A DNA stretch of 64,000 nt from Balneolaceae bacterium (GCA_017640665.1 JAEPQE010000002.1:806001-870000); one strand, 5' to 3'. Positions 9,689 through 18,434 are shown, counted from the stretch's first letter. Program-made: numbers and translations. The notes: generated by a model from the sequence alone, not told the origin.

Positions 9689-9724
9689 ACTATTGTTTTA
9701 CCTTGAAACAAGGTTTTTCAACCT

Positions 9725-10021
9725 TCAGGCAGTCTCTTTCATCCAGTAATTACCGATGCACTGCCAACCGGGGTTTGTAAGCGAGATAAGATCCTGCTTT
9801 TTGTTCCTTGGAAAACCCTTCAACTCCGCTTCTCTGTGTATAGCATGATGGATATCTGAAGTCTCTTCCACATAAATTAATTTTTCGAATGAGTAGTTCG
9901 CTTTAAAACTATTCATTCTTTTTTCCCTATGTTTTCTAACTATGTTATCTAAATCTGTTGTAAGCCCAACATAGAGCATCCGGGAGGCATTGCTTAAGAT
10001 GTAAATATAATATCGATTCAT
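9725..10021 (-). CDS. GIY-YIG nuclease superfamily protein
   Basis: 98 residues. It begins MNRYYIYILSNASRMLYVGL, where YYIYIL and LYVGLT supply the two halves of the GIY-YIG motif. A conserved Arg/His-Arg helix region (RKHREKR) and a Glu (HREAELKGF) follow, with ending KKQDLISLTNPGW typical of the small single-domain UPF0213/YhbQ-type group. Those proteins are often annotated as excinuclease-like but have no established cellular role. It stands alone, 79 bp downstream of the propeller sensor gene and 101 bp from lepA. The YVG form with Val rather than Ile is normal in the group. Confidence 0.88.
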   Translation of the reverse strand: MNRYYIYILSNASRMLYVGLTTDLDNIVRKHREKRMNSFKANYSFEKLIYVEETSDIHHAIHREAELKGFPRNKKQDLISLTNPGWQCIGNYWMKETA

Positions 10022-10099
10022 TTATTCCTTCTTTTTGGAAAGTATGACCGATGAGAATGCTACTCCTTACAAAAAATTAATTTTCTTTTTTTCTGCTGG

Positions 10100-12958
10100 T
10101 TAAGGGTTATTAAAATGTCGATTCCCCTTTCTGAATATTACTGAGAACGTGTTTCCTGTATCAGGCACGGCATGTACAACAATAGAAGCATTGTGTAATT
10201 CAACAAGTTTTGCCACCAGAGGGAGCTCTATGCCCAGGTTGCTTTGCATCTGCCTGCTTGCCACTTTATTCTTAAATAAGTCGAATATCGAGTGAAGTTC
10301 TTTATGTGAAATCACTTTTGCATCGTCTGAAATCTTAACCGTACATATTGAACTTTCTTCCACAATTTGAATTCTTAGTTTTGTAACACCATCGTGGTTA
10401 GCCGCCCTGTTTATCAGGTTTCTGAAAATGACGAGTACTAAGTTAATATCCAGATAAATTATCACCTGATCGGAATTAGTGGTTAGTTCAATCACCGGAT
10501 CATTTTCAGATGCATCGTTTTTATGAAGTGAAATACTTTTCTTTAAAATTTCTACCAAATCTTCTGGTTTTGAGTGTATTTGAATGCCATCTACTTCAAT
10601 TTCAGTGAGTAACAGAAGTTGGTCGATATAGGAGAGCATTTTAAAGGTTTCCCGATCCACAATCTTTTTTATTGGCTCTCTTTCCAGCTCCACTTGTTCT
10701 CTCAATGATAAAACCGGAGCTTTCAGGTCTTTATTCAAATTAAAAAGAAGAGACTCTTTAAGTGATTTACGGTCTCTGAGGCGAGCTTCAAGTTCAATAT
10801 TTTCTCTTTTCGCTAATTCAATCTCTGTATTTTTTTCAGATAAGTTTTTTCTAAACCTATTCCGGGTTATAAAAAAGATCAAAATAATCTGAATGGCAAA
10901 GAGCCCAACGATTAATCCATAAAACCAGATCGCTTCGTAGAAATATGGGGGAATTTTGATAGAGACAACTGCTCCCTGTTGATTCCAAACTCCATCATTA
11001 TTACTCCCAATCACCTTAAACCTATAAGTACCGGGAGGTAGATTCGTATACCGAATACTTCGCTTTTCTGAAGTAGAAATCCAGTCTTCATCGAACCCAA
11101 AGAGACGAAACCTTAATGTATTTTTTTCTGGGGAAGCAAAACTTAATACCGAAAATTGGATTTCAATATCTCTGTCTCCAAGTGCAAGTTCAATAAAATC
11201 TGGAACGGAATATATTTTACTTTCCTTCGATTTTACCTCTTCAATATGGATTGGAGGAATTTCTATATTTCTTGCTATAAGTTTTGGGTCAGCTTTTACT
11301 ACACCATCCTGAGTTGGAAACCAGATACTTCCATCTGAGTCTACTGCCCCAGCAGGCTGAATTCCACCGTTGGCTTCTCTGTTTCTTAGCCCGTCCACTT
11401 CCGTAAATCCGCTGGACATAATCTGATTAATGTTCCCTTTTACGAGCTGTTCCACATCATGCTTAAACACCCAAAAAATTCCCTGGTTCGAGCTCATCCA
11501 AACTCTGCCAAATTCATCAGGAATGATTTTGTGAATCGCCTTTTCGAACAACCCTTCTTTTGTACTTATAGACGAAATATTGAATGGAAGGGCTGCAGTT
11601 GATTTTGCTGAAAGTATGTTTAATCCGCTTTCCTCTGTCCCAATCCAAACTTTATAATCATTGCTTGTCTGGCTTTCATCAATCCAAATGCTTCGAATCA
11701 TATTGCTGGATAAGCCGGAATTCTTACTGTAATGCTTTACAGACACTCCATTAAGATGGATGAGACCTTGTCCATTTGTGCCGATCCAAAAAGAACCATC
11801 CGGTGCTTCAGTGATTGTTTTTATACCTGAATTAGATAGCGCAGGATCATCAACAATTTTCCACGTCCCATTTTCTAAATAATAGAGGCCGGAAGAAGTT
11901 CCTGCCCAAACTCTTTCGTCAGAATCCTCATATAAACAAAAAATCGAGTTCTCATTTGGGGCAGGATAATTAACAAAAATCCGATCACCAGAATATTTGT
12001 AAATTGCTCCATTTAACAAGGCGACTAATAGTTCTCCACTTTTTCTTTCCAGGATGCTTTGAACAAATACATCCGGGGAAAGCCCTTCAAACAAAAAACC
12101 TTTAGTAACCTGTGCTCCGTCTAGCATGGCTACACCTCCACCATAAGTTCCAATCCAGATTCTTCCATCCTGAGAAATAGTAACCGGATATGTATTCCTG
12201 TTCGGGAGGCCTTCCTCTACACTAAAGGTTTTAAAAAGATTGCGTTTTACCTTGTATAAGCCCTTGCTGTAGGTAGCAATCCATAAGGTACCCTCGTGGT
12301 CTAGTAAAATTTCGTTTATTTGATTATCAAGATTAAGTACTTGTTCACCATGGTTATACATAATCTCTTGATAAGCATTCCAGGTAAAGCCCCCTCTTTT
12401 TCTATTCTTCAGAATCTCACTATTAATCTCGTCTGCTCTAAAAATCCTGCCATTTGAGATTGTAAAAACTTCTTTTGAATTTGTCGGAAAATAAATCTTC
12501 CCTGAGTCTTCTTGTACTATCCCTGTAAATGAAATACCTGCCAAAGAATCTGCCGTTTTCACTTGTTCGAATTGCTCCCCGTCATAGAGAAAAATTTCCG
12601 AATTATTGTTCAGAATCAGCAACTCATCTTGATAGGCGCCTACACCTCTGATTCGGTTATACCGAAGTCCCGGGTATTCCTCGGTTGTATAAGTTTTAAA
12701 ACTCAAGCCATCAAAACGGACAAGTCCATCAGCCGTCCCCAGCCATATATATCCATCCTGTGTTTGAGTTACAGAAGAAATGGAGTTCACTGGCAAGCCG
12801 TCTTTAGTAGTCCAGTTCTGGTAAATAAAACTATTGTCTATAAATGAAGGCGGATACTGTTGACTTTGACCCGATACCTTTGAAAACGTATTAACGTTTA
12901 AAACTACACTCAGTAAAATAATCCAGCCACTCAGCTTAACCTTCATGAGATACCTCAT
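10100..12958 (-). CDS. periplasmic beta-propeller sensor with Y_Y_Y domain and degenerate histidine-kinase core
   Basis: 952 residues from this Met; a second Met at 12946 starts the signal peptide more cleanly. About eight propeller blades follow with repeats such as GYIWLGTADGLVRFDG, RIWIGTYGGGVAML and SFWIGTNGQGLIHL. A Y_Y_Y domain (RSIRYTNLPPGTYRFKVIGS), one membrane helix (AIWFYGLIVGLFAIQIILIF) and a coiled coil come next. The kinase core is decayed. At the HELRTP position it reads NKDLKAP (Lys743 in place of His), the D box is SDDAK and the G2 region is GIEL. No receiver or HTH domain follows, unlike typical hybrid two-component systems. It is probably a pseudokinase that signals by interaction; that is inference. 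Confidence 0.85.
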   Translation of the reverse strand: MRYLMKVKLSGWIILLSVVLNVNTFSKVSGQSQQYPPSFIDNSFIYQNWTTKDGLPVNSISSVTQTQDGYIWLGTADGLVRFDGLSFKTYTTEEYPGLRYNRIRGVGAYQDELLILNNNSEIFLYDGEQFEQVKTADSLAGISFTGIVQEDSGKIYFPTNSKEVFTISNGRIFRADEINSEILKNRKRGGFTWNAYQEIMYNHGEQVLNLDNQINEILLDHEGTLWIATYSKGLYKVKRNLFKTFSVEEGLPNRNTYPVTISQDGRIWIGTYGGGVAMLDGAQVTKGFLFEGLSPDVFVQSILERKSGELLVALLNGAIYKYSGDRIFVNYPAPNENSIFCLYEDSDERVWAGTSSGLYYLENGTWKIVDDPALSNSGIKTITEAPDGSFWIGTNGQGLIHLNGVSVKHYSKNSGLSSNMIRSIWIDESQTSNDYKVWIGTEESGLNILSAKSTAALPFNISSISTKEGLFEKAIHKIIPDEFGRVWMSSNQGIFWVFKHDVEQLVKGNINQIMSSGFTEVDGLRNREANGGIQPAGAVDSDGSIWFPTQDGVVKADPKLIARNIEIPPIHIEEVKSKESKIYSVPDFIELALGDRDIEIQFSVLSFASPEKNTLRFRLFGFDEDWISTSEKRSIRYTNLPPGTYRFKVIGSNNDGVWNQQGAVVSIKIPPYFYEAIWFYGLIVGLFAIQIILIFFITRNRFRKNLSEKNTEIELAKRENIELEARLRDRKSLKESLLFNLNKDLKAPVLSLREQVELEREPIKKIVDRETFKMLSYIDQLLLLTEIEVDGIQIHSKPEDLVEILKKSISLHKNDASENDPVIELTTNSDQVIIYLDINLVLVIFRNLINRAANHDGVTKLRIQIVEESSICTVKISDDAKVISHKELHSIFDLFKNKVASRQMQSNLGIELPLVAKLVELHNASIVVHAVPDTGNTFSVIFRKGNRHFNNP

Positions 12959-13078
12959 GCATTTGAATTGGTTTTTTAATCCCTGGTTGAAAGCCTGATC
13001 TGAAAGTTGTTATGAAGAGTGAACTCGTTGAGCTGTATTACATTAAATTGTTCTATAGTTACAGAATATTCAATAAAA

Positions 13079-13321
13079 CTACTTCTCTGGGCTAAGCAAT
13101 TCTATATGAAATCTGAATCGCTCTTGCTCTAATGACATGGTTTCGTACACTTCACGAATCAATGTAAAAACGGTGGCAGTATCTCCGATTACGGTACTTG
13201 ATAGGTAACCAATTTCGATTTTAACATCGTATTGAGCTAAATGCTCAATCAATTCCTGTACTTTTTCAGTGGGATTGTGTGTTGCTAGAGGAATAAAGGT
13301 TAGTTGGGCAATTGTAGTCAT
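13079..13321 (-). CDS. MTH1187/YkoF-type thiamine-binding family protein
   Basis: 80 residues with a compact ferredoxin-like pattern: opening strand TIAQLTFIPL, helix TEKVQELIEHLAQ, strand KIEIGYLSSTVIGD, helix TVFTLIREVYETM and strand RFRFHIELL. Order and spacing match the MTH1187/YkoF family (thiamine or HMP-binding). No thiamine biosynthesis or transport gene is adjacent, so the ligand is unconfirmed. It points away from the his operon, with 150 bp of shared upstream region before the leader peptide. Confidence 0.6.
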   Translation of the reverse strand: MTTIAQLTFIPLATHNPTEKVQELIEHLAQYDVKIEIGYLSSTVIGDTATVFTLIREVYETMSLEQERFRFHIELLSPEK

Positions 13322-13459
13322 TGTAAGCTTTTTTGATAGTAAAACTGAATTCTATGTTTTTAGTGTGTTTGTCAAGGGATTTTGAACGCTTTCACGTTCC
13401 AATAAGTTTACGAATTTGAAATATTTAAAAAATGGTTTCCTCATAAATAATCTAATCCC

Positions 13460-13467
13460 TATATTTG
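13460..13467 (+). promoter_or_regulatory. -7 promoter element of the his operon
   Basis: TATATTTG matches TAnnTTTG exactly and ends 4 bp before the GTG of the leader peptide. A weak TTTC at 13436-13439 lies 20 bp upstream in the -33 position. If used, the mRNA would begin at or within a few bases of the leader start codon, so the leader could be translated leaderless. Confidence 0.5.
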
Positions 13468-13471
13468 CCTC

Positions 13472-13546
13472 GTGAAAAACAAAAGATTACATAACGCCCA
13501 TCATCTTCATCATGGTCTCCATCATGGACACCACCACGTGCACTAA
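13472..13546 (+). CDS. hisL: his operon leader peptide (24 aa, 11 His)
   Basis: A short frame starting GTG and ending TAA encodes MKNKRLHNAHHLHHGLHHGH followed by HHVH; 11 of 24 residues are His, clustered in the second half. It sits 69 bp upstream of hisG in the same direction, just after a -7 promoter element. Histidine-rich leaders control his operons by attenuation: ribosome stalling at His codons when charged tRNA-His is scarce lets transcription continue. Both CAT and CAC codons are used. GTG is the only reasonable start, because an in-frame TAA lies at 13448. No Shine-Dalgarno sequence precedes it. Confidence 0.88.
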   Translation: MKNKRLHNAHHLHHGLHHGHHHVH

Positions 13547-13615
13547 TTATAGCACCAACTGTTTTTCAATCCTTTTTCTAACACATCTTATTAATTCTTT
13601 TTACTTACTGATTTC
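13547..13615 (+). promoter_or_regulatory. probable attenuator region between leader peptide and hisG
   Basis: These 69 nt contain 15 C and only 3 G, with T-rich tracts and little ability to fold. The single modest hairpin is GTG-CTA/TAG-CAC around the leader stop (from 13538), followed by GTTTTTC. No strong intrinsic terminator like that of enteric his operons is seen. C-rich, G-poor, unstructured RNA just after a short translated frame suits Rho loading, so Rho-dependent attenuation is my inference. Confidence 0.45.
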
Positions 13616-14497
13616 ATGAACCGAACGAAAGATTCTTCGACTTCTTTACGAATTGCCATTCAAAAAAGTGGCCGCCTGACTGATAAAACCATCGATTTAC
13701 TACATGGCATTGGCGTTGAGTTTGATAACTATAAACGAAACCTGATGGTTAAAACCCGCAATTTCGATGTCGAGCTTTTATTGCTACGAGACGATGACAT
13801 CCCCGAATATGTACAAGACGGAATTTGTGATTTAGGTTTTGTAGGAGCTAACGAGGTTTTTGAGAAAGATGCTGATGTTACAGTACTAAGAGGCCTTAAT
13901 TATGGAAATTGCCGCCTTTCTATAGCCGCCCCTAAAGATGGCACATTACAGGACGCGTCCGACTTTGAAGGTAAAACCATTGCCACTAGTTATCCCTACT
14001 TAACCAATAAGTTTTTCCAGGATCAGGGAATTAATATAAATATTGTTGAGATTTCCGGAGCGGTTGAAATTACTCCTCAGCTGGAAGTAGCGGATGCGAT
14101 TTCAGATTTAGTTTCAACTGGTGGAACGCTTCGGGCTAATGGTCTCCAGGAGTTATTCACAATTCTGGAATCTGAAACCAAGCTCATTCAAACAAATAAA
14201 GAACTTTCACCTGGTAAGCAACAGCTTGTTGAAAAGTTTTTAGTTCGAATTGATGGATATCAGCAGGCAAAAAAGAGCCGGTATATAATGATGAATGCAC
14301 CATTGGAAAAAGTGGACTCAATCAGTAAAATCATCCCATCTATGAAAAGTCCTACGATAGTTTCTCTTGCTGAATCTGATATGGTAGCTATACAAACGGT
14401 AATCCCGATTAATAAATTCTGGGAAGTAATGGAAGAGCTTAAAGAAGCTGGCGCTTCTGATATTGTGATGCTGCCCATAGAAAGTATGATTCTATAG
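13616..14497 (+). CDS. hisG: ATP phosphoribosyltransferase (long form)
   Basis: 293 residues; first step of histidine synthesis (ATP + PRPP). The N-terminal catalytic part has [35 protein letters not shown] and [14 protein letters not shown] (the PRPP-binding loop). A C-terminal ACT-like regulatory domain of ~75 residues ([19 protein letters not shown] to the end) marks the long, self-regulated HisG type, so no hisZ is needed. The ATG at 13616 follows the attenuator region. The final domain should give histidine feedback inhibition. hisD follows 25 bp later. Confidence 0.97.
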   Translation: MNRTKDSSTSLRIAIQKSGRLTDKTIDLLHGIGVEFDNYKRNLMVKTRNFDVELLLLRDDDIPEYVQDGICDLGFVGANEVFEKDADVTVLRGLNYGNCRLSIAAPKDGTLQDASDFEGKTIATSYPYLTNKFFQDQGININIVEISGAVEITPQLEVADAISDLVSTGGTLRANGLQELFTILESETKLIQTNKELSPGKQQLVEKFLVRIDGYQQAKKSRYIMMNAPLEKVDSISKIIPSMKSPTIVSLAESDMVAIQTVIPINKFWEVMEELKEAGASDIVMLPIESMIL

Positions 14498-14522
14498 ACT
14501 CCAAATTTCCAATTCCAATATT

Positions 14523-15809
14523 ATGAAATTATACCGGTATTCATCACTTACAGAATCTGAAATTGGCAGGCTTATTCAACGACCAAAAATGGACTTCACT
14601 TCTGTCTTCGGGATCGTTGAACCTATTCTGAATCAGGTTGAGCAAGACGGAGATAGTGCATTAAAAGCTTTGACTAAAAAATTTGAGAGAGCAGATTTAG
14701 ACGCTGTTACCCTCAATCCTCATGAAATTAGCGCTTCTCTACCTGATGAGATTAAAAGCGCGATAGATACCGCCTTCGAAAACATTTCCGCTTTCCACAA
14801 AGCACAACAAGTAACTCCTTTAGAAGTTGAAACGATGAATGGAGTTACCTGCCGAAGAGTAACACGTCCGATTGAGAGAGTTGGATTGTATGTACCTGGA
14901 GGTACAGCTGTTCTCCCTTCTACGGCTATGATGCTCTCTGTCCCGGCTATGCTTGCTGGTTGTTCAACAGTAGTACTTGCCACCCCACCGCAATCTGATG
15001 GAACCATTGCTCCTGAAATTATTTACATCGCTCAAAAAGCCGGTATCGAAACCATCCTCCTGGCCGGTGGCGCTCAGGCTGTTGCTGCAATGGCTTATGG
15101 AACAGAATCAGTACCCAAAGTGGATAAGATTTTTGGTCCCGGAAACCAGTTTGTAACTGCTGCAAAAATGATTCTGCAAAACAGCGAGGCACAAATCAGT
15201 ATTGACATGCCTGCCGGTCCTTCAGAAGTCTTAGTGATTGCAGATAGTGAGGCGAATCCGGCTTATGTAGCCGCTGATTTACTCTCTCAGGCAGAGCATG
15301 GTGCCGATAGTCAGGTAGTTCTTGTCGCTACATCAGACTTTGATTTATCTGCGCTTGAGAAAGAACTAGAAGCCCAGCTAAATCAACTCCCGAGAAAAGA
15401 ATTTGCGTCTGATGCACTGGAAAACAGTTTTACTTTGGTGGTGAATTCATTAGGCGAAGCTTTTGATTTTTCAAACAAATATGCGCCGGAGCACTTAATT
15501 GTTAATGTTCGGGATGCAGAAACTTACCAGGACAAGATTTTAAACGCAGGTTCTGTGTTCTTTGGGCAATTTACTCCCGAAAGTGTTGGGGACTACGCTT
15601 CCGGAACTAATCACACACTTCCAACTTATGGTTATGCCAGAATGTACAGCGGAGTGAATCTTTCGTCTTTCCAGAAATCCATTACCATGCAAACATTGAC
15701 GGAACAAGGAATTAAGAATATTGGTCCAACTGTGGAAGTACTAGCTGAGCTCGAAGGACTTCAGGCTCACAAGAATGCCGTACGCATAAGATTGAAGGAT
15801 TTAGAATGA
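14523..15809 (+). CDS. hisD: histidinol dehydrogenase
   Basis: 428 residues, the standard length. A Zn-dependent cytoplasmic enzyme oxidising L-histidinol to histidine with 2 NAD+. Family signatures are present: [57 protein letters not shown] (Gln/His zinc ligands) and the histidine pair region [18 protein letters not shown]. The start ATG at 14523 gives a normal N terminus. It lies 25 bp after hisG. hisC follows after 79 bp holding a small hairpin. Confidence 0.97.
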   Translation: MKLYRYSSLTESEIGRLIQRPKMDFTSVFGIVEPILNQVEQDGDSALKALTKKFERADLDAVTLNPHEISASLPDEIKSAIDTAFENISAFHKAQQVTPLEVETMNGVTCRRVTRPIERVGLYVPGGTAVLPSTAMMLSVPAMLAGCSTVVLATPPQSDGTIAPEIIYIAQKAGIETILLAGGAQAVAAMAYGTESVPKVDKIFGPGNQFVTAAKMILQNSEAQISIDMPAGPSEVLVIADSEANPAYVAADLLSQAEHGADSQVVLVATSDFDLSALEKELEAQLNQLPRKEFASDALENSFTLVVNSLGEAFDFSNKYAPEHLIVNVRDAETYQDKILNAGSVFFGQFTPESVGDYASGTNHTLPTYGYARMYSGVNLSSFQKSITMQTLTEQGIKNIGPTVEVLAELEGLQAHKNAVRIRLKDLE

Positions 15810-15840
15810 AATTATTAATCGTTAAAACCCGAGCCCCCCT

Positions 15841-15860
15841 GTCTCTCTCCAAAGGGAGAC
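15841..15860 (+). repeat. small hairpin between hisD and hisC
   Basis: GTCTCTCTCCAAAGGGAGAC forms a 7-bp stem (GTCTC/GAGAC plus a GU and a CG pair) with a 6-nt loop, 32 bp after hisD stops. No T run follows, so it is more likely a processing site or a remnant of a dispersed repeat (it is preceded by CCCGAGCCCCCC) than a terminator. Confidence 0.4.
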
Positions 15861-15888
15861 AATTAATAGTCAAAAAGAAATTCTGGTT

Positions 15889-16950
15889 TTGAAAAAAAAA
15901 ATCGACATACCATCATTGGTCAGACCAAACATCATGGACTTAAAACCATACCGAAGTGCACGAGACGACTTCGATTCCGGTATCCTATTAGATGCAAATG
16001 AAAACTCCTTGGGTGCTCCGTTTGAAGATACGCTAGAACTCAACCGATATCCGATGCCCTACCAGGAAGAGCTTCGTGCTAAGATTGCTGATTTTCGGGA
16101 AGTCAACCAGGAAAATGTTTTTGTGGGTGTTGGAAGTGATGAAGCTATCGATCTTCTATTCAGGATTTTTTGTGAACCGGGAAAAGACCGGGTTTTAATT
16201 ACTCCTCCCACCTATGGGATGTATAAAGTCTCCGCTGCAATTAATAATGTGACTGTAGATGAGGTTTTACTTTCTGAAGATTTTCAGCTTTGTGTTGTAG
16301 AAACTCTTTCAGCAGTAACTGAGAATACTAAACTAATCTTTCTGTGTTCACCGAATAATCCAACCGGTAACAGCCTTAATACTGAAGATATTTTGACCGT
16401 GGCAGATAGGTTTGATGGAATTTTAGTTCTTGATGAAGCCTATATCGATTTCAGCGAACGAGCCAGTTTTGCGAAAGATATTCTGAATCGAAATAATCTG
16501 GTAATTCTGCAAACTATGTCAAAGGCATTTGGTTTGGCAGGTATAAGATTAGGAGTTGCTTTGGCTGATCCACAAGTCATTGATTTTATGATGAAGGTAA
16601 AGGCTCCTTACAATGTGAATAAACTTACTTCCAAAGCAGCGTTAAGGGGTTTCAATTATATCAATGTGATGAGAGAGAAAGTTGATCAAATTAAATCTGA
16701 GCGGGAAAAAGTTATTCACAAGCTTAATCTCATCCCTGAAATTCAAAAAGTCTATCCCACAGACGCTAATTTTCTGATTTTTAAAATTAAAGATGCGATA
16801 ACCATCTACAAGAAAATGGCTGAACTAGGAGTTGTGATTCGCTACCGTGGCAACGAACCACATTGTGAAAACTGCCTTAGGCTAACTATTGGAACACCAC
16901 AGGAAAATATGCGCTTTTTTGAGGCGCTTGAAAAAGTATTAGAGGATTAA
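15889..16950 (+). CDS. hisC: histidinol-phosphate aminotransferase
   Basis: 353 residues. A PLP enzyme, fold type I aminotransferase. The pyridoxal Lys is K212 in QTMSKAFGLAGIRLG. Other signatures are LDANENSLG, YPMPYQEELR, SPNNPTGN and LDEAYIDF. Start: TTG at 15889 followed by a run of AAA codons (MKKKID). The next in-frame ATG is at residue 15 (PNIMDL) and would clip the family N terminus, so TTG is preferred. Its 3' end overlaps the stop of the antisense doxX gene by 4 bp. Confidence 0.95.
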   Translation: MKKKIDIPSLVRPNIMDLKPYRSARDDFDSGILLDANENSLGAPFEDTLELNRYPMPYQEELRAKIADFREVNQENVFVGVGSDEAIDLLFRIFCEPGKDRVLITPPTYGMYKVSAAINNVTVDEVLLSEDFQLCVVETLSAVTENTKLIFLCSPNNPTGNSLNTEDILTVADRFDGILVLDEAYIDFSERASFAKDILNRNNLVILQTMSKAFGLAGIRLGVALADPQVIDFMMKVKAPYNVNKLTSKAALRGFNYINVMREKVDQIKSEREKVIHKLNLIPEIQKVYPTDANFLIFKIKDAITIYKKMAELGVVIRYRGNEPHCENCLRLTIGTPQENMRFFEALEKVLED

Positions 16951-17339
16951 CCTGCTTTGGATAACCTCTCACCAATAACAGGAATGTCTGCTCTGTGCAG
17001 GAAAAGCAAAACTGCACAGCTTATAAATACCACGATTGCAATCGCAAACAAAGTTCCTCCATCGCCTTGTACTTCTATGCCAAGTACGGTTAAGTGGCTC
17101 ATAATTGCTCCTGAAATTACCCCTAGTCCTATTACGGCACCAGCCCAGGTAGTGCGTGGAATCAATAACAAAACTGAAGCGATTAACTCGGCCACACCAG
17201 AGGCATATCTGCCAAAAGGCTCCATTCCAACTTGTTCAAAGATGTATATACTTTCAGGAGCACCGGAAAACTTAAAAAATAAAGTCTGGAGCATAATGGC
17301 TGCTGCTACTAGTCTAAGCACCCAAATAAAAATTTTCAT
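16947..17339 (-). CDS. DoxX family membrane protein, antisense within the his operon
   Basis: 130 residues with four predicted membrane helices (about 5-20, 45-62, 65-83 and 95-115). DoxX/DoxD-like signature residues include FFKFSGAPES and ASGVAELIASVLLLIPRT. Family members are small membrane proteins, some linked to quinol oxidation or redox stress; the exact role here is unknown. It is transcribed opposite to hisC and hisB, between them, overlapping the last 4 bp of hisC. A through-transcript from hisC to hisB would be fully antisense to it. Confidence 0.85.
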   Translation of the reverse strand: MKIFIWVLRLVAAAIMLQTLFFKFSGAPESIYIFEQVGMEPFGRYASGVAELIASVLLLIPRTTWAGAVIGLGVISGAIMSHLTVLGIEVQGDGGTLFAIAIVVFISCAVLLFLHRADIPVIGERLSKAG

Positions 17340-17431
17340 AACAGATCTTTTTACATTGATGTTTCAAACACAATACCACTATTCTTCTGCTCAAACATCA
17401 CAAATACATAACTTTTTCAATTTCGATTACT

Positions 17432-18328
17432 ATGAATCTTTGGATTGAGGCAACACATTTAATCACCGGGAATAATAAGAAAGTACTTGGCAAAGGTGTT
17501 ATCAGCTTTCTTTCTGAATTAAAACAAGACGGATACCTTATTTCAGCTGATAAAAGCTCATTCACTAAGCAACAGATAAGATTACTCAATCACGAAGATC
17601 TATTGACTGATTTCGATCCAGAAGAAAAAAAAGCTTTTATTGAGTATGATAAAAGTGAAGGGAAATTTGAATTCTGGGTTGGAGAAAATGTAATTGCTTC
17701 GGGTTACGATTTGGAAGAGCTTCTTAACTCCTACAAAAAGGGAATTCAGAGAACAGCCTCTCTTGAACGAAAAACCAACGAAACGGATATTCGAATCTCA
17801 TTGAATCTGGACGGAACCGGTACATCAAGTATCAAAACTGGATTGAATTTCTTTGACCACATGCTGGAGCAGATTTCACGTCATGGACTCGTTGACTTGG
17901 ACTTAACTTGTGAAGGTGATCTTGAGGTTGACGAGCATCACACCATTGAAGATGTAGCTATTGCATTAGGCGAAACCATTACACAAGCTTTGGGCGATAA
18001 AAAAGGAATCGAACGATACGCCTTTGTGCTACCCATGGATGAAGCTCAGGCAATGGTGGCAATGGATCTTTCCGGGAGACCTTTTCTTGTTTTTGAAGGC
18101 GAGTTCAATCGTGAGTACGTTGGAGATATACCTACAGAAATGATTAAGCATTTTTTCTACAGTCTTGCTATGAACCTAAAGGCAACTCTGCATATTGAAT
18201 TCAAAGGAGAAAACGATCACCATAAAATTGAAGCTATCTTCAAAGGTTTTGCCAGGGTATTGAAAACAGCTGTAGAGAAAAACCCCAGGATAAAAAACCA
18301 AATTCCGAGTTCGAAAGGGGCTCTTTAA
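17432..18328 (+). CDS. hisB: imidazoleglycerol-phosphate dehydratase with degenerate N-terminal HAD domain
   Basis: 298 residues. From about residue 110 this is a normal IGPD: GLNFFDHMLEQISRHG, DEHHTIEDVAIALGE (metal-binding HHxxE at 169), DLSGRPFLVFEGEF and NDHHKIEAIFKGF. The first ~105 residues sit where the histidinol-phosphatase of bifunctional HisB lies (about 165 residues in E. coli). They keep only a HAD-like outline (strand-helix GVISFLSELKQDGYLISADK). The nucleophile motif DxDGT is replaced by IEATHLI, and the Cys/His zinc loop is missing. The phosphatase half should therefore be inactive. A separate phosphatase must supply that step elsewhere. Confidence 0.93.
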   Translation: MNLWIEATHLITGNNKKVLGKGVISFLSELKQDGYLISADKSSFTKQQIRLLNHEDLLTDFDPEEKKAFIEYDKSEGKFEFWVGENVIASGYDLEELLNSYKKGIQRTASLERKTNETDIRISLNLDGTGTSSIKTGLNFFDHMLEQISRHGLVDLDLTCEGDLEVDEHHTIEDVAIALGETITQALGDKKGIERYAFVLPMDEAQAMVAMDLSGRPFLVFEGEFNREYVGDIPTEMIKHFFYSLAMNLKATLHIEFKGENDHHKIEAIFKGFARVLKTAVEKNPRIKNQIPSSKGAL

Positions 18329-18335
18329 CTTCATC

Positions 18336-18422
18336 TGTCATTTAGAAGAAACAAACAGACTGAGAATCAAGAAATTATGCTTAACACTGATTTTTAGATT
18401 TCTCCCTCTGGTCGAAATGACA
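18336..18422. repeat. interspersed palindromic-ended repeat, copy 2 (between hisB and hisH)
   Basis: An 87-bp element bounded by TGTCA (18336) and TGACA (ending 18422). Its right end TAGATTTCTCCCTCTGGTCG continuing to GAAATGACA is the reverse complement of the left end of the 6007-6085 copy. Insertion of this element between two his genes has created a spurious in-frame ATG at 18417 for hisH. Confidence 0.65.
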
Positions 18423-18434
18423 CACAACAAATCC

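Noticed and set aside
9700-9718. Hairpin ACCTTG-AAA-CAAGGT with T run downstream of the GIY-YIG gene
   Set aside because: The T run is on the plus strand while all nearby genes are on the minus strand, so it is not a working terminator for them.
13472-13546. His-rich peptide as a metal-binding (Hpn-like) protein
   Set aside because: Its 24-residue size, position before hisG and promoter placement fit a his attenuation leader much better.
18417-18434. Earlier ATG for hisH
   Set aside because: It lies within a dispersed repeat and adds residues absent from the family; the 18435 ATG gives the conserved start.
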